14,415 bases of DNA, taken from JAGLSB01 sp023135955. GTDB taxonomy: Bacteria > Bacteroidota > Bacteroidia > Bacteroidales > GCA-2748055. The position numbers and the translations under genes were made by a program. Location of the stretch: the NCBI GenBank assembly GCA_030673645.1, contig DAOVIO010000104.1, positions 1 to 14,415 on the forward strand, written 5' to 3'. Within the stretch, counting starts at the first letter, position 1, and each line of letters begins with the position of its first letter. Positions 6,956-13,367 of this stretch are shown here, piece by piece. The notes under the pieces were generated by a model. The model did not search any database. It saw only the letters and a list, made by a program, of their open reading frames with translations, and was not told where the DNA came from.

Positions 6956-7978
6956 TCAATTCTTCACTATCCTTGAATTATTCAACAATATTGAATCAGG
7001 TTTGAAACCAATTTTTTCAGAAAGACTTGTATTTAACCATGCTGCGGATAATATATTTCTTGTAAGAGGAAAATCAGCCGGACTACCTCCTTGCAATATT
7101 TCCTTTGCAATCCCTGCCGCCCAAATCCCTTGTTCCCGGGCTACTTTTGTCAGACCAAATACAGCATAAGGCATCATAAAGTCTTCACATGTAACTACAG
7201 GTACTTTTATGTTTTTACATACAAAATCTACAGCTTCATCTTGGTTCCAGCCCTTGATTGCTCCATTTGTGGAAATGTAAATGATATCGTATAATTGATT
7301 CCCATCTTTGAATATTAATTTCCATTGCTCAAAATTGTTCACTAATTCATATGAGGCTTTAACCCCTGCATTATAAAATAAAGTATCAAGCAATAATTTC
7401 TCCTTCCTTGAAGTAGTAGTATTCTCGTTTAGTACAAGTAAGTTTTCCATGGATGGATAATAAGATCGCATAGACAGCAATAAATCAGCTAGAGGTAGTA
7501 TTTCAAGCATACCTGTGATTTTATTTTCTGGTAGATTATATTCCTGAGCGGACCAGTTTATGCCACAAAATACTATTGGAATATTGCTTTCCTGAAAATA
7601 GGGTTCAACCAGATATTTAACTGCGTTATCATCAGACACAATTAAGATATCGGGATTAATGAATAAGATGGAATCGAATAATTTGGCAGCTATATTTTCG
7701 ATAGATTCTTGTGAAGGGTTTCGCTTTGTATCCATTATATAACTTTGTAATTCAAAACTGTCCGCAGGAAAACTATCAATAATTCCGTCCATAATCTCAT
7801 CGCTAGAGGGATGGCCCCGGTGATATGAATTTACATATACAATTTTCTTTTTCTCAAATGCATTTTGTGTGCATGATTGAATAGAGAATAATACTAATAC
7901 TGCAATAAATAAAAGTGAAGTGGAACTTTTCTCTTGTATGTAAATGTGGTTATCTATGAGCTTTTTAAGGTATGTCAT
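6956..7978 (-). CDS. orphan periplasmic-binding-protein-like lipoprotein (ABC_sub_bind / TrpX-like)
   Basis: A predicted lipoprotein with the fold of an ABC-type substrate-binding protein of the uncharacterised COG2984/PF04392 group. From the ATG at 7976-7978 (340 aa) there is a hydrophobic segment SLLFIAVLVLFSIQSC ending at the lipobox cysteine C36. The first lobe starts KKIVYVNSYHRGHPSSDEIMDG, and VSDDNAVKYL and PIVFCGINWSA are typical for the group. The second lobe includes VPVVTCEDFMMPYAVFGLT and GIWAAGIAKEILQGGSPAD. A longer form could start at TTG 8000-8002. I reject it because that TTG lies inside a -7 promoter match and the extra residues are not signal-like. No permease or ATPase gene is adjacent, so transport is not implied. 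Such domains also serve as sensor inputs. The ligand is unknown. Confidence 0.72.
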   Translation of the reverse strand: MTYLKKLIDNHIYIQEKSSTSLLFIAVLVLFSIQSCTQNAFEKKKIVYVNSYHRGHPSSDEIMDGIIDSFPADSFELQSYIMDTKRNPSQESIENIAAKLFDSILFINPDILIVSDDNAVKYLVEPYFQESNIPIVFCGINWSAQEYNLPENKITGMLEILPLADLLLSMRSYYPSMENLLVLNENTTTSRKEKLLLDTLFYNAGVKASYELVNNFEQWKLIFKDGNQLYDIIYISTNGAIKGWNQDEAVDFVCKNIKVPVVTCEDFMMPYAVFGLTKVAREQGIWAAGIAKEILQGGSPADFPLTRNILSAAWLNTSLSEKIGFKPDSILLNNSRIVKN

Positions 7979-7999
7979 AATATTAATAGTTGATATAAT

Positions 8000-8007
8000 C
8001 AAAGATA
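8000..8007 (-). promoter_or_regulatory. -7 promoter element for the orphan lipoprotein gene
   Basis: On the minus strand TATCTTTG (8007 to 8000) matches TAnnTTTG exactly. It would give a start of transcription near 7993 and a leader of about 15 nt before the ATG at 7978. I see no good TTTG at the -33 spacing. The rest of the divergent spacer (to 8144) contains no TAnnTTTG match for the plus-strand MFS gene. Confidence 0.4.
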
Positions 8008-8144
8008 TATTTTTATCAGGAGTTTTTCATAAATATTTCTTCTTGAATCTCAAAGCACTTTGGCGTTAATAAAATATTAATCACTATTTAATGATATAAA
8101 ATTATATTAGTCCACTGAAAAAATTATTAATTAAAACAGCCACG

Positions 8145-9305
8145 ATGAATTTTAAGCTTCCGAAATCAACAGTTATTTTTCTTGCGTTTCTTGTAATGGG
8201 ATTTGGAGATGTATCCGGACCTTTAACGAGTCAGTTGCAAGCAGATTTTAGTCTGAATAATTTTCAGGCCGGACTGGTAACCTTTATGGCATTCATTATG
8301 TTTGGCATACTATCAGTTCCAATGGGGATTTATCAGGATAGAAAAGGCAGAAAACATATATTGAAAATTGGTTTGATTGCTGCTTTTATAGGTATGGCTT
8401 TGCCAATACTTGGAAATTATTCATCATTTGTTTTAATACTTGGAGGTTTACTGTTTCTGGGAACAGGAGCTACCATGTTACAGGTTGCAGGAAATCCTAT
8501 TATGAGAGATGTTTCACCTGAAGGGAAATATTCCAGGAACTTATCATATGGACAATTTGTAAAAGCAATTGGTTCCCTCTCGGGCTCATTAATACCCATT
8601 TTAGCAGCAAGATATTGGGGAATGGATTGGAAGTTATTGTTTCCTATTTATGGAGTGATAATACTTATAGTTATTTTTTATCTGTGGTTCACAAAAGTAG
8701 AAGAAAAGCAAAGTGAAGAGAAAGAAAAGCCAGCCAGCCTGAAATCATGTATGAGCTTAATGAAAAATCCCTTTGTCGCTTTAATGGTTGTTGGAATATT
8801 TGTATATGTTGGATCTGAAGTAAGTATGAGTGCAAAGCTTCCGAATTATCTTGCATCGAATTTCGATTTTGACATTAAGGAAAAGGGTTTATTTGGGACC
8901 TTATTCTTTTTTATTGCATTAATGACAGGAAGGTTTCTTGGTGGTGTTATCCTGGACTGGTTATCCCCTAAAAAGTTTCTTATAATAACGAGTATAATTT
9001 CAATTCTGGGTATTGGCGGACTTTTTATAGCTCCTGATGAGATTTTTGCATTTGTGTTTATATTCATTATTGGACTTGGCTTTGCAAATATTTTCCCTCT
9101 GATTTTTTCCATTACAGTTGATGCTTATCCTGATAGAAGTAATGAGATATCTGGTTTGATGGTTACGGCTATTATTGGTGGAGCATTTGTGCCTGTTTTA
9201 TTCGGTATAGTGGCAGATTTATTTGGGCTGATGGCAGGATTCCTTGTTCCGGCATTATGTATGTTATTTATTCTTATTATTGCATTTAAACCAGCCAAAA
9301 AATAA
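8145..9305 (+). CDS. sugar MFS transporter (FHS/FucP-like)
   Basis: A 12-helix major facilitator in the inner membrane, probably a proton-coupled sugar importer. Its 386 aa give twelve hydrophobic segments in two halves, joined by a charged loop KVEEKQSEEKEKPAS at about 184-198. The MFS loop signature between helices 2 and 3 appears as DRKGRK (65-70). The FHS-type motif LQVAGNPIM (112-120) and the C-half GLGFANIFPLIFS (310-322) point to the fucose/glucose/galactose transporter group. The sugar is not determined. The ATG is used because the preceding bases are out of frame with any longer signal. There is no obvious Shine-Dalgarno, which is common in Bacteroidota. The ROK kinase gene starts 3 bp after the stop, so imported sugar is likely phosphorylated by that product (inference from context). 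Confidence 0.86.
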   Translation: MNFKLPKSTVIFLAFLVMGFGDVSGPLTSQLQADFSLNNFQAGLVTFMAFIMFGILSVPMGIYQDRKGRKHILKIGLIAAFIGMALPILGNYSSFVLILGGLLFLGTGATMLQVAGNPIMRDVSPEGKYSRNLSYGQFVKAIGSLSGSLIPILAARYWGMDWKLLFPIYGVIILIVIFYLWFTKVEEKQSEEKEKPASLKSCMSLMKNPFVALMVVGIFVYVGSEVSMSAKLPNYLASNFDFDIKEKGLFGTLFFFIALMTGRFLGGVILDWLSPKKFLIITSIISILGIGGLFIAPDEIFAFVFIFIIGLGFANIFPLIFSITVDAYPDRSNEISGLMVTAIIGGAFVPVLFGIVADLFGLMAGFLVPALCMLFILIIAFKPAKK

Positions 9306-9308
9306 GCA

Positions 9309-10406
9309 ATGGATATATACTCAGATGAGAGAATTGTATTGACCCTTGATGCAGGAGGAACCAATTTTGTATTCTCGGCCCTTCAAAAAGGAGAAGCCAT
9401 TGGTAAGGAAATTACCAAGCCTTCAAATGCTCATAATTTGAATTTATGCATAGAAACTATTAAAAGTGGATTTGATGAATTAAAATCTGAATTGAAAGAC
9501 GTGCCAGTTGCCATTAGCTTTGCCTTTCCAGGTCCGGCCGATTACCCGAATGGAATCATAGGTGACTTAAACAATTTGCCAGCATTTAGGGGAGGAGTAC
9601 CCCTGGGAGGTATATTGGAGGAATATTTTCAGATGCCCGTTTATATAAATAATGATGGTGACTTATATGCTTATGGTGAGGCTCTTGGAGGAGTATTACC
9701 GGAAATTAATGCTCAGCTAAAGAAAGCAGGGAGCCCAAAACAGTATAAAAATCTTGTGGGTATAACCCTGGGAACAGGTTTCGGAGGTGGAATTGTAAGG
9801 AATAATGAACTTTTTATTGGGGATAATTCGACCGCAGGGGAAATATGGTTATTCAGTAACAGCAAATCTCCCGGTGTGAATTCTGAAGATGTAGTAAGTA
9901 TTCGTGCGGTTCAAAGGGTTTATGCCAAGGAAGCCGGAATAGATTATCCTAATTCACTTTCTCCAAAAGATATCTATGATATTGCAAAAGGAACAAAAGA
10001 AGGTGATTCTGAAGCTGCTATTAGGGCTTATGAAGCTATCGGAACAGCTCTTGGGGACGTAATAGCTAATCTGTTAACTTTTATTGATGGAATTATAGTA
10101 ATTGGAGGTGGTATAACCGGTGCTGCTGAATTTTATATGCCTGCAGTTTTTAAAGAGCTAAATTCGGATTTTATGCCCTATAATGGAGAGCCGCTTCCAA
10201 GGCTTGTTCAGAAAATATATAATCTTGACGAAGGGAATCTAAGCTCTGATTTTTACAAAGATCAGTCAAAAGAGTTGAAAATTCCAGATAGCGATAAAGT
10301 GGCTGTTTATGATCCTGTACCTCGCTTAGGAATTGCTACAACGAAGATTGGTGCCAGTAAGGCTATTTCTTTGGGGGCATATGCCTTGGCGTTGTCTAAA
10401 GTATAG
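9309..10406 (+). CDS. atypical ROK-family sugar kinase
   Basis: A 365-aa member of the ROK/hexokinase-actin fold, expected to phosphorylate a hexose or hexosamine with ATP in the cytoplasm. The phosphate-1 loop LDAGGTN (13-19) is present. So are NND (114-116, D116 as likely catalytic base), LGTGFGGG (154-161, phosphate-2) and the adenosine-site glycines VIGGGITGA (264-272). Unlike canonical ROK proteins, the segment after LFIGDNSTAGE reads IWLF instead of the sugar-binding IGH/FGH. No CxCGxxGCxE zinc-binding motif follows, and cysteine is essentially absent (one, C47). Residues 280-345 form an insertion with YDPVPRLGI near the end. It is co-transcribed with the MFS gene 3 bp upstream. It could be a kinase with a different sugar specificity or a non-catalytic sugar sensor; intact ATP motifs favour a kinase. 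Confidence 0.85.
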   Translation: MDIYSDERIVLTLDAGGTNFVFSALQKGEAIGKEITKPSNAHNLNLCIETIKSGFDELKSELKDVPVAISFAFPGPADYPNGIIGDLNNLPAFRGGVPLGGILEEYFQMPVYINNDGDLYAYGEALGGVLPEINAQLKKAGSPKQYKNLVGITLGTGFGGGIVRNNELFIGDNSTAGEIWLFSNSKSPGVNSEDVVSIRAVQRVYAKEAGIDYPNSLSPKDIYDIAKGTKEGDSEAAIRAYEAIGTALGDVIANLLTFIDGIIVIGGGITGAAEFYMPAVFKELNSDFMPYNGEPLPRLVQKIYNLDEGNLSSDFYKDQSKELKIPDSDKVAVYDPVPRLGIATTKIGASKAISLGAYALALSKV

Positions 10407-10540
10407 TTGCTGGTTGCTGGTTACTAGTTTCTGGTTTTTGGTTTTACCAGCAACAAGCAACCAGTCCAGTGTACGGGCCAAAGAGCCGCAATTTTGAATT
10501 TAATATAACAGTTCATGTTATATAGTAGTAACCAGCAACT
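10406..10540. repeat. 7-bp repeat array and inverted repeats after the ROK gene
   Basis: From the last base of the ROK stop codon, six degenerate 7-mers of the type GTTGCTG run to 10445. They are followed at once by the opposite orientation (CCAGCAA, CAAGCAA, CCAG; about 10447-10464). A third patch, TAGTAACCAGCAAC (10526-10539), is an exact 14-bp inverted copy of 10413-10426. Inside the pair lies a small perfect hairpin, ATATAAC (10503-10509) with GTTATAT (10517-10523). The whole could fold as a large cruciform or hairpin between the convergent ROK gene and the GH92 relic. Bacteroidota genomes often carry such (ACCAGCA)n-like intergenic runs. Confidence 0.7.
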
Positions 10541-10544
10541 TTTC

Positions 10545-10733
10545 CTAATTATTTAAAAGGAGGAGTCCCATCAATACCCATTCTTTATTTGGTTTTTCAT
10601 CCATTATTAACTTTAAAGTTCTGCCCGACATTAAATCTTCATGTGTAAAGAATGGCGTGTTAATTTCTTTTCCGTTCAGAAAAGCTTTCTGGATGTATTT
10701 ATTTTTCTTGCTTGATCCTTTTACAATTTGCAC
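10545..10733 (-). pseudogene. relic of the C-terminus of a GH92 alpha-mannosidase
   Basis: The 60-odd codons read like the extreme C-terminus of a glycoside hydrolase family 92 (exo-alpha-mannosidase). KNKYIQKAFLNGKEI, FTHEDLMSGRTLKLIM and KPNKEW correspond to the family pattern N-x-YIQSATLNGK, x-HEDIxKGGTLEFxM, PNKEWG. A whole GH92 protein is about 700-800 aa; here nothing recognisable precedes it. The frame is closed by a TAA two codons upstream of the GTG at 10731-10733. After EW the frame has slipped: the present frame reads VLMGLLLLNN, while the neighbouring frame reads GIDGTPPFK and stops at 10549-10551. That is what an intact ending W-G-IDGTPPFK would give if one G had been lost from a GGGG run. 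The family identification comes from recalled motifs and was not run as a search. Confidence 0.72.
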
Positions 10734-10824
10734 ATATTATTTTCATTTGAGGAAATTTACTTTTAACAGATGGCTTATGAGTCAGACATTTCTTAAGGAT
10801 GATTTTTCACATTAAGTAATAATT

Positions 10825-10869
10825 AAGATAAAATTAATATGACTCTTTTATCTTGATATCTTTAAGATA
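10825..10869. promoter_or_regulatory. cluster of four AAGATA/TATCTT half-sites upstream of the T9SS protein gene
   Basis: AAGATAAAA (10825-10833) and TTTTATCTT (10846-10854) form a perfect 9-bp inverted repeat with a 12-nt spacer. Directly after it, TATCTT (10857-10862) and AAGATA (10864-10869) form a second inverted repeat around one T. The cluster ends 61 bp before the ATG at 10931, a plausible operator or activator position. No exact TAnnTTTG -7 box is visible; TATCTTTA (10857-10864) is one mismatch away. The rest of the 197-bp spacer (10734-10930) shows nothing else I can support. Confidence 0.35.
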
Positions 10870-10930
10870 CAATTCAGCATGAAAATTAATAATTATGCAG
10901 CATAAAATGTTAAACTAAAACCTATTTATT

Positions 10931-12838
10931 ATGAAACGAAATTTACTTTTTATACTAATGATTTTCATTGCAACAAGTACTTTTGCTCAGTATAAGGGGC
11001 AACCCTGGCATGAAACACCATGGACTTTTGGTACTGATAACGCAGCTAACTTTACGGTTGGAAGTGCTTACGAGCAAAAGAAAGTAGCTTTTGGGGGAAT
11101 ACCTTTTTGGGCATATGATATTGGAGAGGTTGATACACTAAAACGTGCTGGAGAAGACCCTTCTGGAGAACTGGTAGCAGGGCAAGGGACAGGTAGGACT
11201 GGATCTCCTCCTGGTACAGCTTTTTACCGGACAGAAGCCGCTGCACTTGAAAGTAAAACACTTACTGATTCTGACAATGCAGCAAGATTAAGTCCAAATT
11301 TTGGTGGTGTATTAACTGGACATTTGAATCGTGGAGTTTTCAATAGAAGTGGTGCTTGGTCAAGGTACACCTGTAACTTTGCTGAGGGGAATTATAAAGT
11401 GTTGGTACGTGCTTTTCAAAATGATAATGAAGAATATGCTTTTTGGTTTAGGGCTTATGAAAAGGAAACCATGATACCAATTACTCCATTTACAAGATAT
11501 CATCAGGGTGAAGATCTTTTACTTACAACGATGATGGAGAGTGTATCATATCCTGATTTATCTGCAGATCCCTATACTAATCTGATTGACAATGCCAAAA
11601 CCAGCTGGGTGGTTTTAGATGATATTTATTCTTTAAGTGGTGATGTCGTTATTGAATTTAGCGATCCTGGACCTACTGAAGCCTATGGAGAATCTGTTAC
11701 AAGTGGCGGAATACTTGGAGAAATTACCTTTGAATATGTGGGTCCTATTGAAGATAAATTTGCACCTGTTGCTGAAGTTTGGAATGCTGCTGAGTACGAT
11801 GATATGGACACTATTGCTCTTAGCTTATCAGAACCAGGTACATTGTATCTTGTTCCTAAGGGTACAGTAGCAGCTGATATTGAAACAAGTGCAATTACTT
11901 CAATGGCTATGACTTCAGTAGATGAATTTGTAAAACCAGTTTCTGAACTAAGCGATTATTATGGAGATTCTATTCATATTGCTACAACAGATGCAGCAGG
12001 TAATGTTAGGATAACTAAACCTATATGGATAAGGGAAGTTTTAACCACAACAACTGAATCGGGAGTGGTTGGTGATAGCATTTTTGGATCAATATCCAGA
12101 GCAGGTTTGTTATATATGGTTCCGGCAGGGACAGAAAAGAGCGAAACAGCATTTAATGCAGCTATTGACGCAGGAACTGCTGACTCTTTATATCATGGCA
12201 GGACAAGCTATGATACTTTAATGGTTGTTAGTTCATTAGCAGATGGATGGTATGACCTATACTTGGTGGATACGGCTACAGCTGAAATTTCTAGTCCTGT
12301 TGTTTATGAAATAGGTGCAAGTACAATAGTTGCTGCTACTGGAGTAACTCTCGATCAGGCTACTCTCAGTATAGCTATGACTGAAACAGCAACCCTTGTT
12401 GCTACAGTTGAACCTGCTAATGCTACGGATGCTACTGTTACATGGACCTCAAGCGATGATGCTATCGCAACTGTTGCAAATGGTGTAGTTACTGCTGTTA
12501 CTCTTGGTGTTGCAACTATTACTGTTACAACTACCGATGGTAGCTTTACTGCTACTTGTGATGTAACTGTTGGTACTGTTGGAATTATAGATTCTGAAGC
12601 TAAGGGCTTTAGCCTGTATCCAAATCCTGTTTCTGATAGATTAACTATTGATTTATCAGATAGTGGAACAAAAAGTATTGAAATCTACAATATGTTAGGT
12701 TTACTAGTTCATAATGAGAATGTAGGAAACAGAAGTATAATTAAAATTAATACTTCGGCAATTCTTGAAAATGGAGTCTACTTTGTAAAAATTCATAACA
12801 CAAGTGGAAGCCATATTGAACAAATAATCGTTCAATAA
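10931..12838 (+). CDS. secreted multidomain protein with Big_2-like and T9SS type A sorting domains
   Basis: A 635-aa protein exported by Sec and then across the outer membrane by the type IX system. Domains in order: signal peptide (1-19, MKRNLLFILMIFIATSTFA, then Q20); an aromatic-rich domain of about 250 residues (21-270) that I do not firmly recognise; two related beta-sandwich repeats (about 275-368 and 370-463); a Big_2-like Ig domain (about 465-548); and the sorting domain (about 557-635). The two repeats align at LSEPGTLYLVPKGT (299-312) and ISRAGLLYMVPAGT (388-401). The Big_2 core is VTWTSSDDAIATVANGVVTAV (503-523). The sorting domain has FSLYPNPVSDRLTI, IYNMLGLLV and GVYFVKI. The first domain ends in YKVLVRAF and VVIEFSD-like strands, compatible with a carbohydrate-binding jelly-roll (inference). 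No catalytic motif is seen, so it is likely an adhesive or glycan-binding surface protein. A strong terminator follows. Confidence 0.86.
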   Translation: MKRNLLFILMIFIATSTFAQYKGQPWHETPWTFGTDNAANFTVGSAYEQKKVAFGGIPFWAYDIGEVDTLKRAGEDPSGELVAGQGTGRTGSPPGTAFYRTEAAALESKTLTDSDNAARLSPNFGGVLTGHLNRGVFNRSGAWSRYTCNFAEGNYKVLVRAFQNDNEEYAFWFRAYEKETMIPITPFTRYHQGEDLLLTTMMESVSYPDLSADPYTNLIDNAKTSWVVLDDIYSLSGDVVIEFSDPGPTEAYGESVTSGGILGEITFEYVGPIEDKFAPVAEVWNAAEYDDMDTIALSLSEPGTLYLVPKGTVAADIETSAITSMAMTSVDEFVKPVSELSDYYGDSIHIATTDAAGNVRITKPIWIREVLTTTTESGVVGDSIFGSISRAGLLYMVPAGTEKSETAFNAAIDAGTADSLYHGRTSYDTLMVVSSLADGWYDLYLVDTATAEISSPVVYEIGASTIVAATGVTLDQATLSIAMTETATLVATVEPANATDATVTWTSSDDAIATVANGVVTAVTLGVATITVTTTDGSFTATCDVTVGTVGIIDSEAKGFSLYPNPVSDRLTIDLSDSGTKSIEIYNMLGLLVHNENVGNRSIIKINTSAILENGVYFVKIHNTSGSHIEQIIVQ

Positions 12839-12860
12839 GTAGATACATTTTTTCTAACAT

Positions 12861-12900
12861 AAAAAGCCCCGTCTCAATTTAATTTGAGACGGGGCTTTTT
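12861..12900 (+). terminator. strong intrinsic terminator after the T9SS protein gene
   Basis: A perfect 17-bp stem pairs 12861-12877 with 12884-12900 around the 6-nt loop TTTAAT. It has a GC-rich core (GCCCCGTCTC / GAGACGGGGC) and A/T flanks that give a run of five T after the stem on the plus strand and five T on the other strand. It begins 22 bp after the stop codon and could work in both directions. Confidence 0.92.
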
Positions 12901-13367
12901 GTTAATAAATACTTGAGGCAATGCCTCAGTGTCTTATCTGTAAGGCCTTCAGCCTGATTCGCATGAATAAGAATTATTTAATTATGCAAATCAGATTCTT
13001 TCAGCCATTATCATTTGCTACATACAAGTTATCTCAATCAACTTATTGAAACTCTTCATCCTGAAGGGATACTCCCTAATGTTTTAGTTTAGGTAGGTTT
13101 ATGTCACCCCTTCAGGGTGATGGATTAGTGGGGGATTTATACCTATGGCGATGCCATAGGTTAGAATGTGTCAGGCCTTCAGCCTGAAGAAATGATACCC
13201 ATTCTTGTGGTGAAGGGTTTATTTTTGATTTATGGCGATGCCATAGGTTTGAATGTGTCAGACCTTCAGCCTGAAGGAATATCCCTAATGATGTTATTAC
13301 AGGTAGGTTTATTTCAGACTTTCAGCATGAAGAGTTGTTCCTTTGTGATGTAGGGTACCCTGCAGGG
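12901..13367. repeat. gene-free tract of interlocking palindromic repeats
   Basis: No credible gene lies in these 467 bp; the tract is made of short palindromes in repeated order. The clearest unit occurs at 13144-13190 and 13231-13277, identical at 44 of 47 positions (87-bp period). It consists of TATGGCGATGCCATA, then GAATGTGTCAG, then the palindrome CCTTCAGCCTGAAG. A diverged copy at 12915-12956 has GAGGCAATGCCTC and GGCCTTCAGCCTGA. A second layer repeats at 13061-13104 and 13271-13313 (CTGAAGG-AT-CCCTAATG ... AGGTAGGTTTA, 210-bp spacing). Further palindromes are TCACCC/GGGTGA at 13104-13120, a CTGATTCGCAT / ATGCAAATCAG pair (12954-12964 with 12984-12994, one mismatch), and ACCCTGCAGGGT at 13357-13368, which touches the sulfatase stop codon. 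These look like Bacteroidota REP-like dispersed repeats. Confidence 0.8.

Noticed and set aside
8000..8002. TTG as start codon of the orphan lipoprotein
   Set aside because: It falls within a TAnnTTTG promoter element, would put the start upstream of the likely transcript start, and adds residues that do not fit a signal peptide; ATG at 7978 fits better.
11052..11870. Alternative frames inside the T9SS protein gene
   Set aside because: The main frame has a continuous signal peptide to sorting domain architecture; the others are out-of-frame translations.
13168..13353. Plus-strand 61-codon reading frame in the repeat tract
   Set aside because: It is made of the two repeat copies (its GLQPEE and DLQPEG segments come from the CCTTCAGCCTGAAG palindrome), with no family features.
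12901..13367. CRISPR array
   Set aside because: The repeats are self-palindromic, diverged, irregularly spaced (87 and 210 bp) and the spacers are themselves repeated; no cas genes are nearby.
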